64,000 nucleotides of DNA from Scilla litardierei (taxonomy: Eukaryota; Streptophyta; Magnoliopsida; Asparagales; Asparagaceae), in assembly GCA_030789695.1 (NCBI GenBank), contig CM061142.1, positions 602,897,659-602,961,658 on the forward strand, in the 5' to 3' direction. Position 1 is the stretch's first letter, and each line of letters opens with the position of its first letter. A program made the position numbers and the translations under genes. The notes beneath the pieces were generated by a model. The model had not been told where the DNA came from and ran no database searches. It worked only from the letters and a program-made list of their open reading frames with translations. This document shows, in pieces, positions 10,569 through 21,883 of this stretch.

Positions 10569-11847
10569 GGGTTAATTGCATAAAAATACCATCACGTTTG
10601 GGCCTTTTAAGTAAATACCATGAGTTTTATTTTGTGACAAATTCATACCATGTGGCGGATTATGGGCTGACGGTGTTAAATTGGACCATTTTGCCCCTCC
10701 TCCCATCTCTCTTCTCTCTCTCTCTCTACCGATTATCTCTCTCTACATATTCTCTCTCTAACGGTTCTCTCTCTCTACACTAAATCTCTCTCTATCGATT
10801 CTCTCTCTCCCCAATTCTCTCTCTCTCTCTCTATAGATTCTCTCTCTTTCTCTATCTCTGGGGTGGGATGGTGCATGGGGTGGGTAAGTGGGTGCGTGTA
10901 CTGGGGTGGGTTATGTGCGTGGGTGTGTGTGAATGGAGTGTGTGTGCATGGGGAGGAGGGGTTGTGTGTGTGTGGTGTGTGCGTGTGTGTGGGGGGGTGT
11001 GTGTGTATGGAGTGTGTGTGCGTGGGGGGGTGTGCATCGGTGTGTGTACGTGGGCATTGGTGGGTGTGTGTGGGCATGGGGTGCGGGTGTGTGTGCATGG
11101 GGGTTGGGGGTGTGTGCATGGAGTGGGTGGGTGGGTGGGTGTGCACTGGTGTGGGTGTGCGTGTGTGTGTGTGTGTGCAAAGGGGTGGGTGCTTGCATGG
11201 GTGTGTGTGTGTATTGGTGGGTGGGTAGGTGTGTGTGCATTAGGGGGGGTGTGTGTGTGCATGGGTGGGTGGGCGACACCCACACACACGCACACACGCA
11301 CACGTACACACACACACCCCAATGCACACTCACACCCATTCCAAGCACACACCGATGCACACACCCTAACCCTAACACACACAACCCACGTGCACGCACA
11401 CACATACCCATGCAAGCACCCACACCCCATGCACATACCCACACACTAATGCGCACACACACACCCATGCACACAACCCACCCCACCCATGCACACATAC
11501 ACCCCCCATACAAGCACCCACACCCCACGTGTGTGAGCGCACACTCACACACTCACACCCCCATGCAAGCAAGCGCGCGTGCGCGCGCACACACACACAC
11601 AAAAGAACCTACCCCCATGCATTCACCGACCCACCCATGCACACACCCACCCCATGCACATAACCCACCCCACCCATGCACACGCCCACCCCATGCACAC
11701 ACACCCCCATGCTCACACACCCATGCACCCACCCACCCCAATACGCGCGCACACACACACACCATGCACACACACCCACTCCAAGTACACACACCCCACG
11801 TGCACACACCCCCTGCACACACACACACCCCCACCCCCTGCACACAC

Positions 11848-11925
<78 letters not shown>

Positions 11926-12099
11926 TGGATGTGGAGAGGGGTATTTCCGTCGAAATTTATTGTTTTTGGACGGAAAATTAAAAAAGGTATCAACTTGAAA
12001 CCGGAGCCAAACGTTTGGGTATTAAAATTGATCAAAGCGAACCTCAAGGTATTTACTTAAAATGGCCCAAACGTGAGGGTATTTTTATGCAATTTACCC
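10569..12099. mobile_element. Mutator-like non-autonomous foldback DNA transposon
   Basis: 1531-bp element with terminal inverted repeats of about 50 bp: the left end starts GGGTTAATTGCATAAAAA, and the right end read in reverse starts GGGTAAATTGCATAAAAA. Both then continue through CACGTTTGGGCC to AAGTAAATACC. It is flanked by a perfect 9-bp duplication TAGATACAA (10560-10568 and 12100-12108), the length typical of Mutator-like elements. There is no transposase. The interior is simple-sequence DNA, pyrimidine- and GT-rich on the left and AC- and GA-rich on the right, so the two halves can pair with each other. Confidence 0.9.
10700..11922. repeat. CT / GT / AC / GA simple-sequence arms inside the transposon
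   Basis: Four blocks: CT-rich 10700-10858, GT-rich with GGTGTGTGTGCATGG-like phrases to about 11270, AC-rich with CACCCATGCACACAC-like phrases to about 11848, and (GA)n to about 11922. The order is mirror-complementary around about 11275, so the blocks form an imperfect giant inverted repeat. Long overlapping frames here (His/Thr/Pro-rich or Cys/Val/Gly-rich) are artefacts of repeat composition. Confidence 0.9.
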
Positions 12100-12479
12100 T
12101 AGATACAATCTTATCCACCACACACATATAATTTATTTACTGTTTGGAGAAAGAGCAACCATGGCAATAGCCCATAGTATCATTTTATTCATTCATTGTA
12201 TAGGAGGTTACACCTAGTAGCTCAAGGGTTCACCCCACTACATGGTAGTGGGGTGTTATGGTGGATAATGAGGGAGGAGAGACCTTAAGTCTCCCTCACT
12301 CATATCACTCCCCCTTATCCATGCATTACCTTGTACTTAGCATATGAATGCTTCAGGATTCATGATGCTAATGGGGTGGATACTTCTGGATCCAGAGGAA
12401 ACATGTTTTCCTCGTTAAAATCCTAGCCGTGGAAAACCTAGTGGGAAAAACCAACAGTCTTAAGGAAAAAGAGTACAAC

Positions 12480-14215
12480 CCACAGGTCGACTCCCCCGAT
12501 CCGTACAAGCTTCAGGCTTGTAGGTCTCTCAACTGTCTCATCCCAATTCCTTTTACAAGTTGTACAAAAGTACATCTAGGCAGAGCCTTAGTGAACAAAA
12601 CAGCTAAATTATTACAAGACTGAATCTGCTTTACTTCGACTTGCTTCTCCTCTTATAGGTCGTGCGTCCAAAAGAACTTAGGAGATATGTGCTTCGTCTT
12701 GTCGCCCTTGATGAAACTAGTCTGTAGTTGAGCTATGCATGATGCATTGTCCTCAAATATCGCAGTTGGCTCAAGGTCACCAGTCTTCAGGCCGTAGTCA
12801 TTAAGATATGATGAATGACTGAACGAAGCCATACACATTATTTGCTTGCTTCATGGATCACGAGGAGCTCGGAATGATTGGAAGAGATTGCTGTAGTGGT
12901 TTGCTTCACAGATTTCCAGGAGATGGCTGTACCACCATAGGTGAACACAAAACCAGTTTGTGATTTCTCGGTGTGAGGATCAGACCTGTAACCTGCATCT
13001 GCATAACCAATTAAAGTGGGAGATCCACCTTTAGGGAAATATAATCCCAGGTCAATTGACCCTTGGAGGTAGCGCAGAGCTGCTTAACTCCGTTCCAATG
13101 GCGCTTTGTGGGTGCTACACTATATCTGGATAGAAGATTCACTGAGAATGCTATATCGGGACGCGTATAGTTAGCTAGATATAGAAGTGCTCAAATGACA
13201 CTAATGTAAGGTACTTCAGGACCTAACATTTCCTCCCTCGCTTCCAATGGATGGAATGTGTCCTTATGTACATCTAAGGATCTAACGACCATTGGTGTAC
13301 TTAGAGGATGACATTTATCCATTAGGAATTTTATCAGTAATTTCCTTGTATATGTGGATTGGTGTAACAGGATACCACCACGTAGGTGTTCGATCTGTAA
13401 GCCAAGACAATACTTTGTTTTGCCTAGGACTTTCATTTCAAAAGTATTCTTTAGGCTTGCAGATATCTCAGCGATATCTGCAGGAGATCCTACGAGATTT
13501 AAGTCGTCCACATAAACGGTGACTATAACAAATCCTGTTCCTGATCTTTTAATTAAGATACATGGGTAGACTTCATTATTGGTCAAACCTTGCTGCGCAA
13601 GGAAATCACTCAGTCTATTATACCACATTTTACCCGATTGCTTAAGACCATATAATGACCTTTGAAGCCTTATAGAGTAGACGTCCCGAGGTCTCTCTGC
13701 TATCTCTGGAGGTAATTTATATCAGTCAGGGAGTTTCATATAGATTTCTTTATCTATATTGCCATATAGATATGCAGTCACAACGTCCATGAGCTGCATT
13801 TCTAGGCTTTCCAGAGATGATAGGCTTAATAAAAATCGAAACGTGATCGCATCCATAACAGGGGAATATGTTTATTCATAATCTATTCACGGCTGTTGGG
13901 AAAATCCCTGTGCTACAAGCCATGCTTTGTAGCGTACGATCTCGTTATTTTTATTTCTTTTTCTAATGAAAACCCACTTATAACCCACAGGTTTTACACC
14001 TTCAGGTGTTTGGACTACTGGTCCAAAAACTTCGCATTTCAAAAGTGAGTCCAGCTCTACTCCTATTGTCTTGTTCCACTTTGGCCAATCATCTATGCGT
14101 TTACATTCTGCAAGAGATCGTAGTTCGATGTCATCGTCGTATTCAGCTACGTGAACACAAAGTCGTCGTCAATGACAGTGCTTTTTCTATCCAGTATCTC
14201 CCCAGTATGTAAAAA
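12480..14215 (-). pseudogene. Copia-2 reverse transcriptase and RNase H, broken
   Basis: Minus-strand blocks in order: WPKW near the RT start (about 14080), GYKWVF and LVAQGF (about 13980-13910), LYGLKQSGKMWYNRLSDFL (about 13650-13600), the catalytic YVDDLN (about 13520-13500), YCLGLQIEHL, then RNase H blocks and the C-terminal LFTKALPRCTFVQLVKGIGM (about 12590-12530). The longest surviving frame is 13628-13191. Stops interrupt it near 13740, 13880 and 13190 and in the RNase H part. Copia-3 (61098 onward) is the better-preserved relative. Confidence 0.85.
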
Positions 14216-14559
14216 TATTTAATGATGTTTCTCCTATAGTTTCCTCTTCAAGGTAATGTAGGAGGGGAGAGCTAGCTGGTCTGAACTCAGCATCCTGTGT
14301 AGGGTTCATCTTATTTCTCCAGGATTTTTTATTTTTCGAGGAGCTTTGTCCTTCGAACATGGTGCACGTCCTCTTTCAATTGAGGTACATCCGATTCTGC
14401 TACCGGTGGATTGCATCCATCTTTGGGGATGTCAATCCTAGCTGGCGTATTGGTAGCAGAGACATGTGATCTGACAATCTTCTGGTCGCCAGTAAAATTA
14501 TTCGGTAGTAAATGTACTGTATTCTGAAGATAAAGAATCTTTAGGATCTCATCTTCACA

Positions 14560-15950
14560 TTAACTAGTACGCGGATCATAATGAGACAAAGTCTTTGTGT
14601 CCCAAGAAATGGTCTCAGAAGCTTCTGGCTTCTTAGACTGTGTGCCTATTTTTGGAAAAACATTTTCATCAAACTCACAGTCATCAAGACGTGCCTTAAA
14701 TATGTCACCCGTCAGTGGTTCAAGATATCTAATTATAGAGGGTGAATCAAACCCTATATAGATACCCAAACGACGCTGTGGACCTATTTTGGTCCTTTGA
14801 GATGGTGCAATAGGGACGAAGACTGCATAACCAAACACTCTCAAATGAGATATATTCGGAGGTGCACCATATGCTAGCTGCATCGACGATAAAATATGGC
14901 CACCAGAGGGCCGTATTCTGATAAGCGATGCGGCATGCAATATGACATGTCCCCAAGCATTAACATGCAACTGTGATTGTATCAGCAATAGACGTGCAAT
15001 CCATTGCAGTCTCTTTATCAGAGATTCTGCTAAAACATTCTGGGTGTGAACATGTGATACTGGATGTTCAACTTCGATGCCAGTTGCTCGGCAATAGTCT
15101 TGGAAGACTTGAGAAGTGAATTCTCTTGCATTATCAAGTCGTAGTTTCTTGATATGGTTATCAGGGAAATGAGCCCACAACTTAATTATTTGTGCCAATA
15201 TGTTTGAAAAGCTAAGTTGCGGGTGGACAAGAGGCACATATGAGACCATTTTGATGATGCATATATCAGTACCATAAAGTACCGAAATGGGCCACTTGCG
15301 GGGTGAATAGTCATGCAAATATCCCCATGTATTCTCTCCAAGAAGCTAGGAGACTCTAATCCCACTTTCAGTTTACCCTTGAAACAAGGTAGACACAGAA
15401 AATCACCCTTCTGAAGAATCTTCAGGTTCTTCAGATTATGTCCAAAAGATTGGGTGATGATGCGATGCATCATTGCCGATCCAGGGTGACCAAGTCTGTT
15501 ATGCCAGAGTTTGAATCCTGGTGATGAAAGGAACTTCTAGTGCACAGTCAAATTAGCTTCTATAGGTTGAATTTGAGTATGATAGAGACCCGACGGGAGT
15601 CCCTGAAATCGTTCTAAGACAATTTTTAAACCGTCTTTTTGACGAGTAACATACAGATATTCATCCTCATTTATATATTTAGTTTCTAAGTGATATCCGT
15701 TTAAACGAATATCCTTGAAACTTAACAGATTCCTATTTGATTTAGGAGAGAAAAGTGCATCATTTATTATTAGTCTCGTGTTATTTGGGAACACAATCAT
15801 TGCTTCACAAGATCCTTCAATTATGTTTGTCAGTCTAGAAATAGTATTGACATGACCATCATAATCATTTAAGCTAATAAAATAGCTTTTTTCGCGAAGG
15901 ACTGTGTGCGTCGAGGCACTGTCCACTAGGCACTCATACTTCATCTATAG
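14560..15950 (-). pseudogene. Copia-2 protease and integrase, broken
   Basis: The protease begins near 15944 with CLVDSASTHT, the D-S-A active-site region. The integrase zinc-binding region follows: GHPGSAMMHRIITQS near 15480 and CLPCFKGKL near 15380. The catalytic core retains HGDIC, RLDNAREF and AESLIKRL, carrying the D, D and E positions, near 15330, 15140 and 15040. A frameshift near 15190 separates the first D from the second D and the E. The C-terminal region has RRLGIYIGFDSPSI. The enzyme would have joined element ends to target DNA. Confidence 0.85.
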
Positions 15951-16085
15951 AACATGAATTCAATACTTTAATAAAAAGAAAGACATTCATTATTGAAAAG
16001 GAAAGATATAACATGATTAAGCAAACTACAGATGAAGTGCTGATAACAGATAAAGTAAATGCATAACAGATAAATATGACATCAG

Positions 16086-17103
16086 TCTAGGAGGTCGTCA
16101 GTCTTGAAGTCGTCCATTGTGAACGTGGTTGACGGCTGGTTTTCCACCAGATTTGTTTCAACGGGAAACTTCAGACTCGTCTGATACAGATCTTAGAGGT
16201 GTCGTGGAGTACGACAGTTTCTAGACTAATGTCCAGTCATACCATATCTGTGGCATTTGTCCTCCCAATTTTTCTTGGGAATAGACGCCTGTCCAGTGTT
16301 CCTTTTCTTCCACTGGAGCTTCTTCTTTTCCTCATTGTTGTTGCTCTGGAGATGGTTGTTGTTCTGGGGAGGACCTATGTCCTGCCTCTTAGGGCTTTCC
16401 CTTCGTTGAATTTTCCCTTCAGTTTGTTCTTCTACTTCTGGGAAGAAACTTTGTGAGCCTCAGGGAGAGAAACTGAGCCTACAGGGCGTAAGTTATGTGT
16501 GGCCAATAGCAAGTCTCTATTCTGCTCTACCATGAGACGGCAGGAATGCAGGTTAGAGTACTTGGTGAACTTGCGTTCACGGTACTGTTGCATGAGGATT
16601 CCATCCTTCTCATGGAAGGATGTGTAAGTCTTTTCCAGCATGCGTTCTTTCGTGACTTCTTTACCACACAACTTCAGGCGTGAGGTGATATTGTAAAGTG
16701 CTAAGTTATACTCAGCAACGAACTTGAAGTCCCGAAGTCAGAGATTTTCCCACTCATAACGTGCACTTGAGAGGATCACATCTTTCTGATGCTTATACCT
16801 GTTCTCCAGTGCAGTCCACAACTTTAGTGGATCTTCTACAGTGAGATATTCGGCCTTCAAGTTCCGATCAATATGTCGCCTGATATAAATTATGGCTTTC
16901 GCTTTATCTACATCAGAGACTATTGGTGTAGAAGCTGTCTCAGCAGTGCCCGTTACCGTGGCCGTAGCCGTAGGCACATGAGTAGAGATTGTGGCCATAA
17001 GGCCCTGTGTGCGCAAGTGGAACTTCAGGTCCACATGCCAGCTCAGATAATTCTTTTCAGCCACATCGAGAACTTCAAAGTCGACGCTCGCTATTTTTAC
17101 CAT
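16086..17103 (-). pseudogene. Copia-2 gag, broken
   Basis: The ATG at 17103-17101 opens MVKIASVDFEVLDVAEK and reads 121 residues with the family blocks AKAIIYIRRHIDRNLKAEYL and EDPLKLWTALENRYKHQ, then breaks near 16740. A second block (16671-16432) has MLEKTYTSFHEKDGILMQQY. The zinc knuckle CHRYGMTGH and NCRTPRHL lies at about 16250-16195 with stops inside it, and the frame ends FKTDDLLD at about 16086. No full-length capsid can be made. Confidence 0.85.
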
Positions 17104-18568
17104 ATTATCTATGCATTTAAAATAATATGAATTAATAATAAAGCATATTGAAAATTCATGTAAAGTTAATAAATTAGTTGCGCGGATCGGCTAGTCACCA
17201 CATAATAAAGTCTAAAGTCCATAAGATATACAGTCCAGTGAATACAAAAGACAAAAATGGAAAAGTACAACTTGAAAACCCATTGGGGTCCCAGAAAATT
17301 TGCAATTTTGTCTCCGTCTTCAAGGAAAGATACTCCGGTCTTTGGCTTTACAAATATATCCTCACTACAATTCAATTTCTCTTTAAAAAGAAAAGAAAAT
17401 GCGAGGACTATAAAATGGTAACAAACTGGCAGATCCAAAACCACAACGTAATTTATTAAACATCCACACAATTTATAAATTATGCAACAAACACAGGCAT
17501 AAATCATTGCACAACATCACATGCAAGTAATTATATGGAAACATTAAAATATTTAATAATTACTTAGGCCACGAATAGACATATCATGCACCGTTAGGTT
17601 AGATAACTAACGGCAGAGCGATATCAAGACCTTTCATAATTATTAAACATAAAAATACTAATTAATCCAATGTAATAATTAAGCAAATGTGATGTTATTA
17701 ATATTATATGGACCAAAAACAATATTTTATTAGCAAAAATTCTCCAAAAATTAAAATTTATTGACAATAAATGATTTATGATTTATCCTTATTTTTCAGA
17801 ATTTTCCAGAATTTTTCTGGATTTTTTTTGATTATTTTAAGGATTTTTATTAGAAAATCTGATTTAAAAACAGATTTTACTATTTAAAAAGGCCATTTAT
17901 ATGTAATATGAGACATTTTGGGCCAGCTAAGGGCATCATGCCCAGTAGCCAGATATAAATTTATTTATTAAAAAGGTCGAGAATCAAAATCCAACTCCCA
18001 TAAATTTCAGCTTGGCTGGAAATTACATAACAGTCAGGTTTAACAGCAAATTTATCCATATTTTTGTACAAAATATGACAATAGAATGTAAATAAAAGTT
18101 GTACATATAGGTGTCCTGGGTTCACATATCAATTTTTATGAAGTTTAGATGAGTATTCTGTTTTGTACAGAATTTACACCAAAGTGTATATGTGCTGGAA
18201 TTGAAAACAGAAACTTCATTGACTTCATGACTTAATTACTCCGCATTATAGTTCAATTCAAAAAAGTGGAAAACTACAAAGTTGTAGATCTTGAAGTTAT
18301 CCTTCCAACGAGACCAAGAACACTAAATTTCATTAAGTATTGAGGGATTGATCACTGTTTTCGTGAAAGGTGTACAGACTGGATAAAATCAGACACGTTG
18401 GAAAGATTAAATTCTTACTCATATTTACAGTCCGAATTAGACAAAGTTCACAACATGAAACTTGTAGAAAATAGTCCAAACCATTAGCCATAAAAATTTT
18501 AGAACAATATCAGTTCTAGATTAAGAGGAATAAACAAAATAAGGAGCATGTAAATCTGTCCTGATTTC
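17104..18568 (-). other. Copia-2 leader
   Basis: AT-rich non-coding sequence upstream of Copia-2 gag. Its first 500 bp match the Copia-1 leader in patches (for example CACCGTTAGGTTAGATAACT at 17588). I see no gene in 17530-18568. It ends at 18568 with ATTTC, the five bases abutting the Athila-A LTR and so the expected target duplication; the matching copy would be beyond the window. Confidence 0.65.
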
Positions 18569-20238
18569 TGACCGCCCATCCATTTGGCACTCAAATCGAG
18601 ATGGGGATACTAGGATTAGAATTTGTAAACCGCAAGCGCACGGTGTCGAAGTGTGGCTTGGGGGTCGAACACAGGGAGGCGTGTGTTGTGCTTGTGAACA
18701 ATCGGGATCCTGATCGCCCGGTGGGTGAGCTAGCTTAATCGCTTGTTGGATGTAACGATAGTAAACTAATGAAAAAGGTGTAAGAGATAAAAAAAGGCAA
18801 CCTAGGACCTTGGCTTCCGCCCTATCACGAATTCTCACTATTACGACCGAAGGATAGGAATGTGATCGGAATCTAGTGTTTAGCGGTGAAACATTGCCTT
18901 TAATAGTGGTACCTAGCGTCCCATGGGCCCGATATTCCGGTCGATGTCCAGGATGATACGCTAGGCCTACCCGGGTTCGGATGGTGGGCATCCCATGTCC
19001 AACACCGATCGACTCCGGGAGCACTAAGCTCGCAACGATTGCTCTCGACATTTCATCCAAGCCGTTCCCACGCGCGAGGAATCATTTTCTACGCTAGGGG
19101 GTGAGCTGTGGCTAGGGAATCAAACTCCCGTTTTATTTCCCCTTGGCCCTACGGTCAAAGGCGGTCTTTCTCCCGTCAGTGACAATAAAACGCCCCAGCG
19201 TAACCATCTAAATCCCTATATCATATCGAATGCCTAATCCTATGGTCGTTCTAGGGAGAACCCACGAAGGGGCTTCCACCAATGTCCTAGATTTAAGAAC
19301 TACTCACTGATCATGGTATGAGAAGCAATAAAACAGATTATAGCCATCAAAATGGAAATCAAGCAATAGATTGCTATAGCAATTAGAAGTATAAACGTAA
19401 TATTAAAATATAACAACGATTAAAGAACTTACAAATAAAAATAAATTCAGAGAAGCCAAAATCCCTAAAAACATCTTAAAAATTGGGGCCTTTGTTTTCT
19501 GGGAAACCTAGCTCTATTTATATATTTTGGCAAGATGCCAGGGAATATTCCCACTAAAAGAAAAAAATAGACGTTCACCCGATCGGTTGAGGGCACTTCG
19601 AAATCCGAGTCTACAGGACCGCTTAAAGATCGCTCCCATCCATCATCTCATGCCAATTACAGTTGATGTCAGATTCGATGATTGCTCAACCGATCGGTTG
19701 AAACTTCAACCGATCGGGTGAAACGGCAGGAAGTTGGGTCTTCAGCTTCTGATAAATTTCATCCGACCGCTGAACCGATCGGGTGAGACTTCGGGTTCTC
19801 GAGCATGGGAAGCAGCTGCTTTAGGTGACCCGATCGGTTGACAAGTTAACGATTGGGTGAACTTTGGCTCTTAAAACTGTGTCTTGTGTCACATCCACCC
19901 GATCACTGAACCGATCGTGTGGAATCGCCTCTTCCTCGGGACTAATACAGTCGCACGAACCGATCGGGTGGATCTGTCCACCCGATCGGTTGAGAGCTGA
20001 TACATGATTTATCTTGACGATTGGCTCTCAGGGTCTTGTGCGACACCTCCCGTTGCTCTGAGGACTCATGACGTTGGCCTTGTATGTCCCCTGCGCTAGC
20101 AACATCTTACAAACGTACACAAACACAACGAAAGTGAAAAGGAACTAAAAACACAAAGGAACAGATTCGAAACAACGAAAAACGACGGGAAATTATGGAG
20201 AAGACGTGTGTGAATATATAAAATATAAACGCACGTCA
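18569..20238 (-). repeat. Athila-A 3' LTR
   Basis: 1670 bp, starting TGACCGCCC and ending CACGTCA on the plus strand (TGAC and GTCA are inverted ends). It matches the right LTR beginning at 58788 over its first approximately 870 bp. The right end abuts the purine tract (plus-strand TTCCCCCAAGCTGAA). It contains the ACCCGATCGGT palindrome array and a TATA box. It also contains long-range complementary pairs such as CCTAGCGT (about 18911) with ACGCTAGG (about 18957), so a structured leader is possible, but without the constant loop seen in Athila-B. Confidence 0.9.
19517..19995 (-). promoter_or_regulatory. Athila-A LTR promoter: CACCCGATCGGGTG array and TATA box
   Basis: About ten copies of CACCCGATCGGTTG, ACCGATCGGGTG and related half-sites lie between 19575 and 19995. 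In element orientation the array is followed after about 50 bp by TATATAAAT at 19525-19517. CACCCGATCGGGTG is a perfect 14-nt palindrome. The role as promoter or enhancer is inferred from position. Confidence 0.7.
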
Positions 20239-21883
20239 AATTCCCCCAAGCTGAACCCTTCCTCGTCCTTGAGGAAGACGAGTGAGAGTAGAAGCTCGGA
20301 GTGGAAAATAGAAAGAAAGAAACAGGAAAAGAAAAGGAAATCCTAGATTACCCGTCAGAGCCAACGGAAACTAACACGACACACTAAGCAAGCACGCAAG
20401 AAGCATAGCACTAAGCCCCGGAATACGAGTCCCTACTAGTGTTGTGGGTCCACGCGGTGAAGCGCAAGTGAGTGAGGTCGTGAGCTTGCAAACGGTGTAA
20501 CTATCTAAATCGGGCAATCAAGCTCCATATACACATATCCATGGAATGACCCAAATATCGAATCAATTCAAGTTAGCGGTGAATAATAGTTCAAGCATGC
20601 ATGAGAATAGAGTAAGAATAGAAACATATCATACGTTAGGGACACTACTAGAAACTAGGAAATCACCGCTCGATTGCCTAGATGATCGGTAGAAAGCTCA
20701 TATTCCAAGTGTGTTCGAAAACGAAAGGGGTTGAGTAGGTGTGGAGGGAGCACTTGGTGCAAATTCTCGCCTTTCCTTTATTCACGGCGGTAGGAGTAAT
20801 ATTCATAACAGGGATTTTTTTTGGTTTTGGATATTTGTAAATTTTTTTTTGGATTTTGGCTATACATATTCTTTCTTTTCTCCTTTCTTTTCTTCTCTCT
20901 CTCTCTTTTTTGAAGTGGGATAATGCGCATTCTCCAAAAGTGGGAGAACGATGCGCAGGTAAGTGGCAAAATTGTGTACTCTCCCAAGTGGAAGTAAAGT
21001 ACACGACGAGGGGATTTGCACCAAGTAAAATAAAAAAGAATTTGAATTCTAAACACTTGGCCAAAGGAAATTTTTTCGCGAATCAGTGCGTTAGTAACAT
21101 GGGTTATCCTAGTCCTATTGGTAGAGTCCTGGCAAATGCGATTTGAAGCGTAAATATATAGATGATTCATGCATAAAGAAGCAGACAGTAGAGGCAATAT
21201 ACCGCATATTCGAAATTGAAGCATGATAGTCTAGGGGTCATCCAAGGACAGGCATATAAAACAAAATCACAATGTAGAAGCCCACCAACTAGCTAGTCAC
21301 AACACACAACTCAACACAAAAAGCGAAGTAAACCCACGGAGCATAAAATGCAATATAACTCGGCTTCCTAGGGTTAGTGCGAATGGTTATCGTAGCTCAG
21401 CTAAGTGTGCGTGTGGTCCAGTGCAGTTTCATCATGCGGGGTCATCTCTAGGAGAGGGAGAATAAAAGGATGGAAAGAAAAAAATAAAAACACGACGAAA
21501 ACGACTCAAAAATGGTGGAAAAGACACGACTGACGCACATAGTATGACTCTCCCAAGCTGAACGTTGCATTGCCCTCAATGCAATAGGAGTAAATGCGGG
21601 AGGGCAACGAAAGATGGGAGGGAAGTATGCACCGATAAATAAACGGGAAAAACATGAAAAACTCACAAAAGGAGACATAGAAAAATAAAGAAAATAAATA
21701 CCAAAACGAACTATACAAAAGACATACACACAAACAAACAAAGCAAACACACAGCAAACAAGTGACACGACGACAACCACAAAATATTGATCTCCCCCAA
21801 CCTGATCTCAATAATGCCAGAAAAAAGATGTGATCATGGTGAATCAGAAAAAATGGCTAGGGGAAAATCAGAAAAAAGGGAAA
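20239..21883 (-). other. Athila-A region downstream of ORF3, with polypurine tracts
   Basis: Non-coding. Purine tracts read as CCCCCAAGCTGAA at 20244 (next to the LTR), CTCCCAAGCTGAACG at about 21551 followed by CATTGCCCTCAATGCAAT, and CCCCCAACCTGATC at about 21795. T- and A-rich tracts near 20815-20910 and 21470-21780 give spurious open frames. No gene is seen. Confidence 0.7.

Larger units (their letters stand above)
10474..12307 (-). repeat. Copia LTR shared by Copia-1 and Copia-2, split by a transposon
   Basis: In element orientation the LTR starts TGATATGAG at 12307, directly after the purine tract AAGGGGGAG of Copia-2. It ends at about 10474, shortly before the TTATCAGCACG primer-side block of Copia-1. 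Without the Mutator-like insertion and one TSD it is about 294 bp. A TATAAATA box lies near 10513-10520. It serves as 3' LTR of Copia-2 and 5' LTR of Copia-1, an arrangement expected after recombination between related elements. The exact inner end is judged from the CA dinucleotide and is less certain. Confidence 0.75.
12308..18568 (-). mobile_element. Copia-2, degenerate Ty1/Copia retrotransposon
   Basis: Minus-strand Copia with gag (17103-16086), protease and integrase (15950-14560), RT and RNase H (14215-12480), then a purine tract (CTCCCCCTTATCC on the plus strand, 12308-12320) and the LTR at 12307. Its leader extends to 18568, where Athila-A is inserted. Its 5' LTR should lie beyond the right end of the window. 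Every coding module contains stops or frameshifts. It is related to Copia-1 and Copia-3 through gag and pol blocks. Confidence 0.88.

Noticed and set aside
11364..11376. CCCTAACCCTAAC, telomere-like
   Set aside because: Only two units, of TTAGGG type and not the usual plant TTTAGGG, within degenerate AC repeats; chance match, not an interstitial telomere.
10852..12060. Several overlapping frames of 120-375 codons rich in His/Thr/Pro or Cys/Val/Gly
   Set aside because: They exist in many frames at once because the DNA is GT/AC simple repeat; there is no start context, domain or conservation.
20678..21224. Open frames of up to 148 codons on both strands
   Set aside because: A/T-rich low-complexity tracts in the Athila-A region downstream of ORF3; no domain, and mutually antisense.
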